A stretch of DNA of 36,082 nucleotides from Candidatus Omnitrophota bacterium (lineage in GTDB: Bacteria; Hinthialibacterota; Hinthialibacteria; Hinthialibacterales; Hinthialibacteraceae). Where the stretch lies: the NCBI GenBank assembly GCA_003598175.1, contig QZKN01000160.1, positions 1 to 36,082 of the forward strand. The letters are read 5' to 3'. The position numbers and the translations under genes are program-made. Positions 33,807 to 36,082 of this stretch are shown piece by piece. Within the stretch, counting starts at the first letter, position 1. Each line of letters begins with the position of its first letter. The notes beneath the pieces were generated by a model. The model was not told the DNA's origin. It did no database searches and was given only the letters and a program-made list of their open reading frames with translations.

Positions 33807-33834
33807 TTTTATTCTCCTTTATGAGGTCGCTATG

Positions 33835-33852
33835 CTGTATTCATAAATACAG
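33835..33852. repeat. small AT-rich palindrome between protease and HEAT-like gene
   Basis: CTGTATT (33835-33841) and AATACAG (33846-33852) pair perfectly around a CATA loop, 29 bp upstream of the HEAT-like start codon. There is no T run on either side, so an operator is more likely than a terminator. Confidence 0.35.
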
Positions 33853-33931
33853 ACAATAACTTATCTACACCTGACAATTCTGTTTTATTACATAATTTTA
33901 TCTCTCAAAAAATATTAATATCATCTCCTCA

Positions 33932-34705
33932 CTAATACCCAACCCAACCTTGGCGATCTACTGCTCTCATGAATTTCTTATTTGAATAATCAATAATATA
34001 CATCACATAATCGATATAATCCTCATCTTCTGTATGACTTACACCATAATTATGGCCCATTTCATGAGTTAATGCAACAACATTTGGATTATATCGTAAT
34101 ACAATTTTTCTTCCAGGTTGATAGGCTCGGCCATTTGCGTTATATATATAGTCAACAATAAGAACCTGATGTATATTCGCAGATTGCGGTAAAAGAGCGA
34201 AAGCACTTGTTACTTCATTTTCATTATCTAAACTATCCAAACTATCCCCTGTAGTACCTAATGAACCAATATATGCAGAAGATTGACTCTCATATTGTTC
34301 AATCGTTGCACAAACAATCACATCAGAAAAACCTGCTTGTGATAAGCCATCATCGTCTTGAATACGTTTACTTCCTGTTTTAATCCAATTTTCGATATTC
34401 TCTTGTAAAGCAGAAATCGTAATATCACAATCCACATGCCGATAAAATTTCACATATTTTGGATTATAATACCCTCCACAAGCGTTGTTATTGTTACTCC
34501 CCATTGCCAACCAAATCGGCATTCTCGCTATTTGCATGATCGACGCGTATGCTTGCTGATCCGGGTTGCGTGTCAACTCTCCCATGATTCCAATCATTAA
34601 AAGCATAAAAATAATGAATATATAATTCAATCCCTTTATACGATCGGATATCTTATCACGATCCACTTTGCCAGTTCGATAATATGAATGGTTGCTTTTT
34701 TTCAT
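33932..34705 (-). CDS. membrane-anchored metzincin-type zinc metalloprotease
   Basis: A 257-residue protein. Its charged N-terminus (KVDRDKISDRIK) precedes a single hydrophobic helix (about 27-41), giving a type II anchor with the rest outside. The zinc motif HExxHxxGxxH is complete: H214-E215-M-G-H218-N-Y-G221-V-S-H224. Met235 in YVMY is a good Met-turn, 11 residues on. The motif resembles reprolysin (M12B)-type or M43-like metzincins, but the overall sequence is not familiar and the C-terminal part after the motif is very short. The ATG at 34705 is preferred because GAGGGGG lies eight bases upstream; ATG 34711 overlaps the previous stop. It follows the helical protein gene by two bases, so co-translation is very likely. 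Base composition is AT-rich. Confidence 0.82.
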   Translation of the reverse strand: MKKSNHSYYRTGKVDRDKISDRIKGLNYIFIIFMLLMIGIMGELTRNPDQQAYASIMQIARMPIWLAMGSNNNNACGGYYNPKYVKFYRHVDCDITISALQENIENWIKTGSKRIQDDDGLSQAGFSDVIVCATIEQYESQSSAYIGSLGTTGDSLDSLDNENEVTSAFALLPQSANIHQVLIVDYIYNANGRAYQPGRKIVLRYNPNVVALTHEMGHNYGVSHTEDEDYIDYVMYIIDYSNKKFMRAVDRQGWVGY

Positions 34706-34707
34706 TA

Positions 34708-36082
34708 TCATCTCCCCCTCTTCATTTCTTCGCGTTTTTTCGGTATTACTTGCAAATACCGCTGCGCGAATTTGTCGAACGAGAAACACCATGGATCCGG
34801 ATAACGATAACGATCCCCGAAATAATGGCGGATGATTTGGAACAGCTGCTCCGCCCTATCCAGTTGCTTCAATTGATCATAGGCTTCCGCCTTCCAAACC
34901 AGCATGCCCACACCGCAACGGATGTCGAAGCGTCCTTCCGGCGGTGGAATAGCCTCATCGAGAGGAGGAAGAATCTCGGGAACATATGCATTAATCAGCT
35001 GAATGGATTTTTGCAGGGATTCCGGAGTATATTGATATTGGTAAAATTCGATCTCGTGCAAGCGCGCTTTCTGAATCAAGTCGAAAGAGCGATTCGAAAA
35101 CTGAGCAGGATTGTTTTCCACACGCAAACGGATTTCCAGCAACCTGTCTTTTTCCAATCGGGCATCTTCAAACGTAAAATCATTGCTGAACACGATCCCC
35201 ATGTCCTGAATCAACTGGCTCACCCACGATTGAGTTTCCAATGCCACCAATTCGAGTTGAACCACTTCTTGATCGCCCACTTGATCGTTAGCCAAAAGAT
35301 CCAACACTTCCTTCACGATGGAACGAAATTGTTGCAGGGCAATTTTGTATGGTTTTGGTTCTGGTTGTTTATCAACCGGCGGAATTTTGCTTCCCGTCCA
35401 AATTTCCGTTCCGATTACGTACCTTAACAAATAATATTTATATTGTCGGTGTAGTTGTTCCGCCGGTAAATCAGCCTTTTGATTATTTTCACTCCACAGA
35501 TGATCGACAATTGAAAGAAACGGTTGTTCTCGCGATGCCCATGAAATTTCCGGAGTCATTTTTCTCATGTCAAGCAAGGCCAAAGCCGCTTCCATCAATG
35601 CATTCATACGATCATTAAATGAAATATTATTCCGTTTTGCAATAGAAACAGCGTAATCAATCAGGCTTTCATGAAGTTCATTCTCAAATTTTTTATGACT
35701 TTGTCCACCTTCATACATTTTGGTTTCATTTAACAAGCCATAAAGCAATCCTAATGTTCGCAAATAATTGGCATAAATCCCTGCTTGTCCCTCTTTCGTA
35801 TCAACTTTCAGGTTTTCGCAGATGTTTCGCAACGATTCAATAAAACCGCTTTTCTCAATGGGAATACTATCGCTGGGAAAGTAATTAAAGGATGCCAAAT
35901 TGCGAGCCATGGTCAACGATTCATTCCATTCGATCAGCAATTTTAGATTATCGAACGTGGAGGACAAACGAAAAATACCTTCCTTGGCCTTGGCAAGGGA
36001 AATTTCAAGAGCCGTCGTCGCGTCGAATTCCTCAATATTCGGATACGTTTCGAGAAAACTCCGTCGAAAGTCCTGATTCACC
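34708..36082 (-). CDS. large helical (TPR-like) protein, 5' end beyond the window
   Basis: At least 457 residues are visible, running to the right edge with no convincing start; the GTG at 36081 is simply the first possible codon. It is almost entirely alpha-helical, with paired amphipathic helices (for example YDQLKQLDRAEQLFQIIRHY near the C-terminus) that suggest TPR-like repeats. No enzyme motif is seen. It ends RYLQVIPKKREEMKRGR, and the last codons contain the ribosome binding site of the metzincin gene, two bases downstream. Base composition is intermediate between the AT-rich protease gene and the GC-richer left part. It may be a binding or scaffold protein for the protease. Function unknown. 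Confidence 0.7.
   Translation of the reverse strand, partial: VNQDFRRSFLETYPNIEEFDATTALEISLAKAKEGIFRLSSTFDNLKLLIEWNESLTMARNLASFNYFPSDSIPIEKSGFIESLRNICENLKVDTKEGQAGIYANYLRTLGLLYGLLNETKMYEGGQSHKKFENELHESLIDYAVSIAKRNNISFNDRMNALMEAALALLDMRKMTPEISWASREQPFLSIVDHLWSENNQKADLPAEQLHRQYKYYLLRYVIGTEIWTGSKIPPVDKQPEPKPYKIALQQFRSIVKEVLDLLANDQVGDQEVVQLELVALETQSWVSQLIQDMGIVFSNDFTFEDARLEKDRLLEIRLRVENNPAQFSNRSFDLIQKARLHEIEFYQYQYTPESLQKSIQLINAYVPEILPPLDEAIPPPEGRFDIRCGVGMLVWKAEAYDQLKQLDRAEQLFQIIRHYFGDRYRYPDPWCFSFDKFAQRYLQVIPKKREEMKRGR

Noticed and set aside
33835..33852. Hairpin considered as a rho-independent terminator after the metzincin gene
   Set aside because: No T run follows the stem on either strand, and the stem is AT-rich and short.
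1..36082. CRISPR arrays, tRNA or rRNA genes, and transposases
   Set aside because: The palindromic repeats are dispersed and not regularly spaced with unique spacers. No cloverleaf with a T-loop, no rRNA-like sequence and no transposase or integrase motif was seen by eye.

Overview
The window looks like chromosomal DNA of a Gram-negative, uncultured-type environmental bacterium. It encodes a complete inner-membrane/periplasm/outer-membrane efflux system, several secreted or anchored proteins, and Tat-exported Gfo/Idh/MocA and sugar-isomerase proteins of the kind common in Planctomycetes/PVC and neighbouring candidate phyla (Hydrogenedentes-, Sumerlaeota- or Omnitrophota-like). This placement rests on gene content only and is not firm. 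Most of the window has mixed to GC-rich base composition. About 33.1-34.7 kb is strikingly AT-rich. I saw no rRNA, tRNA, CRISPR array, transposase or phage gene.

Layout. 0-4.5 kb (minus strand): an exported carbohydrate cluster of a parallel beta-helix protein, a Gfo/Idh/MocA oxidoreductase and a TIM-barrel sugar isomerase/epimerase. 4.6-5.7 kb: a small protein with an internal duplication, convergent with an SRAP (YedK/HMCES) protein. 6-11.5 kb (plus): a peroxiredoxin-like thioredoxin, a GDPD-like lipoprotein, an NHLRC2-like thioredoxin/NHL-propeller protein, a YdjM-type membrane hydrolase and a ferredoxin-like protein. 11.5-14.8 kb: a ThuA-like protein (minus), then the RNA-modification genes rsmE and mtaB, then a tiny secreted-peptide gene split across two frames at a T-TTT-TTA heptamer. 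14.8-19 kb: anmK diverging from an SSS symporter and a beta-lactamase-fold hydrolase, plausibly a cell-wall sugar/muropeptide salvage cluster. 19-20.7 kb (minus): KDPG aldolase followed by KDG kinase, the end of the 2-keto-3-deoxygluconate pathway. 21-27 kb (plus): adaptor, RND pump and TolC-like channel, a complete tripartite exporter. 27.1-29.1 kb: a lamin-tail plus CotH-kinase secreted protein. 29.3-36.1 kb (minus): a closely packed run of a helical protein (cut by the window edge), a membrane-anchored metzincin protease, a HEAT-like secreted protein and two GT-C-like polytopic membrane proteins, the last with a C-terminal PA14 domain.

A second layer runs through the intergenic gaps between 1 and 25.4 kb: at least eight short GC-rich self-complementary elements. 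Some share modules in different combinations, and one pair shows compensatory changes in both arms of the hairpin. They are absent from the 29-36 kb part. The least-explained items are these elements, the possible programmed frameshift at 14.7 kb, and the AT-rich metzincin locus at the right end.
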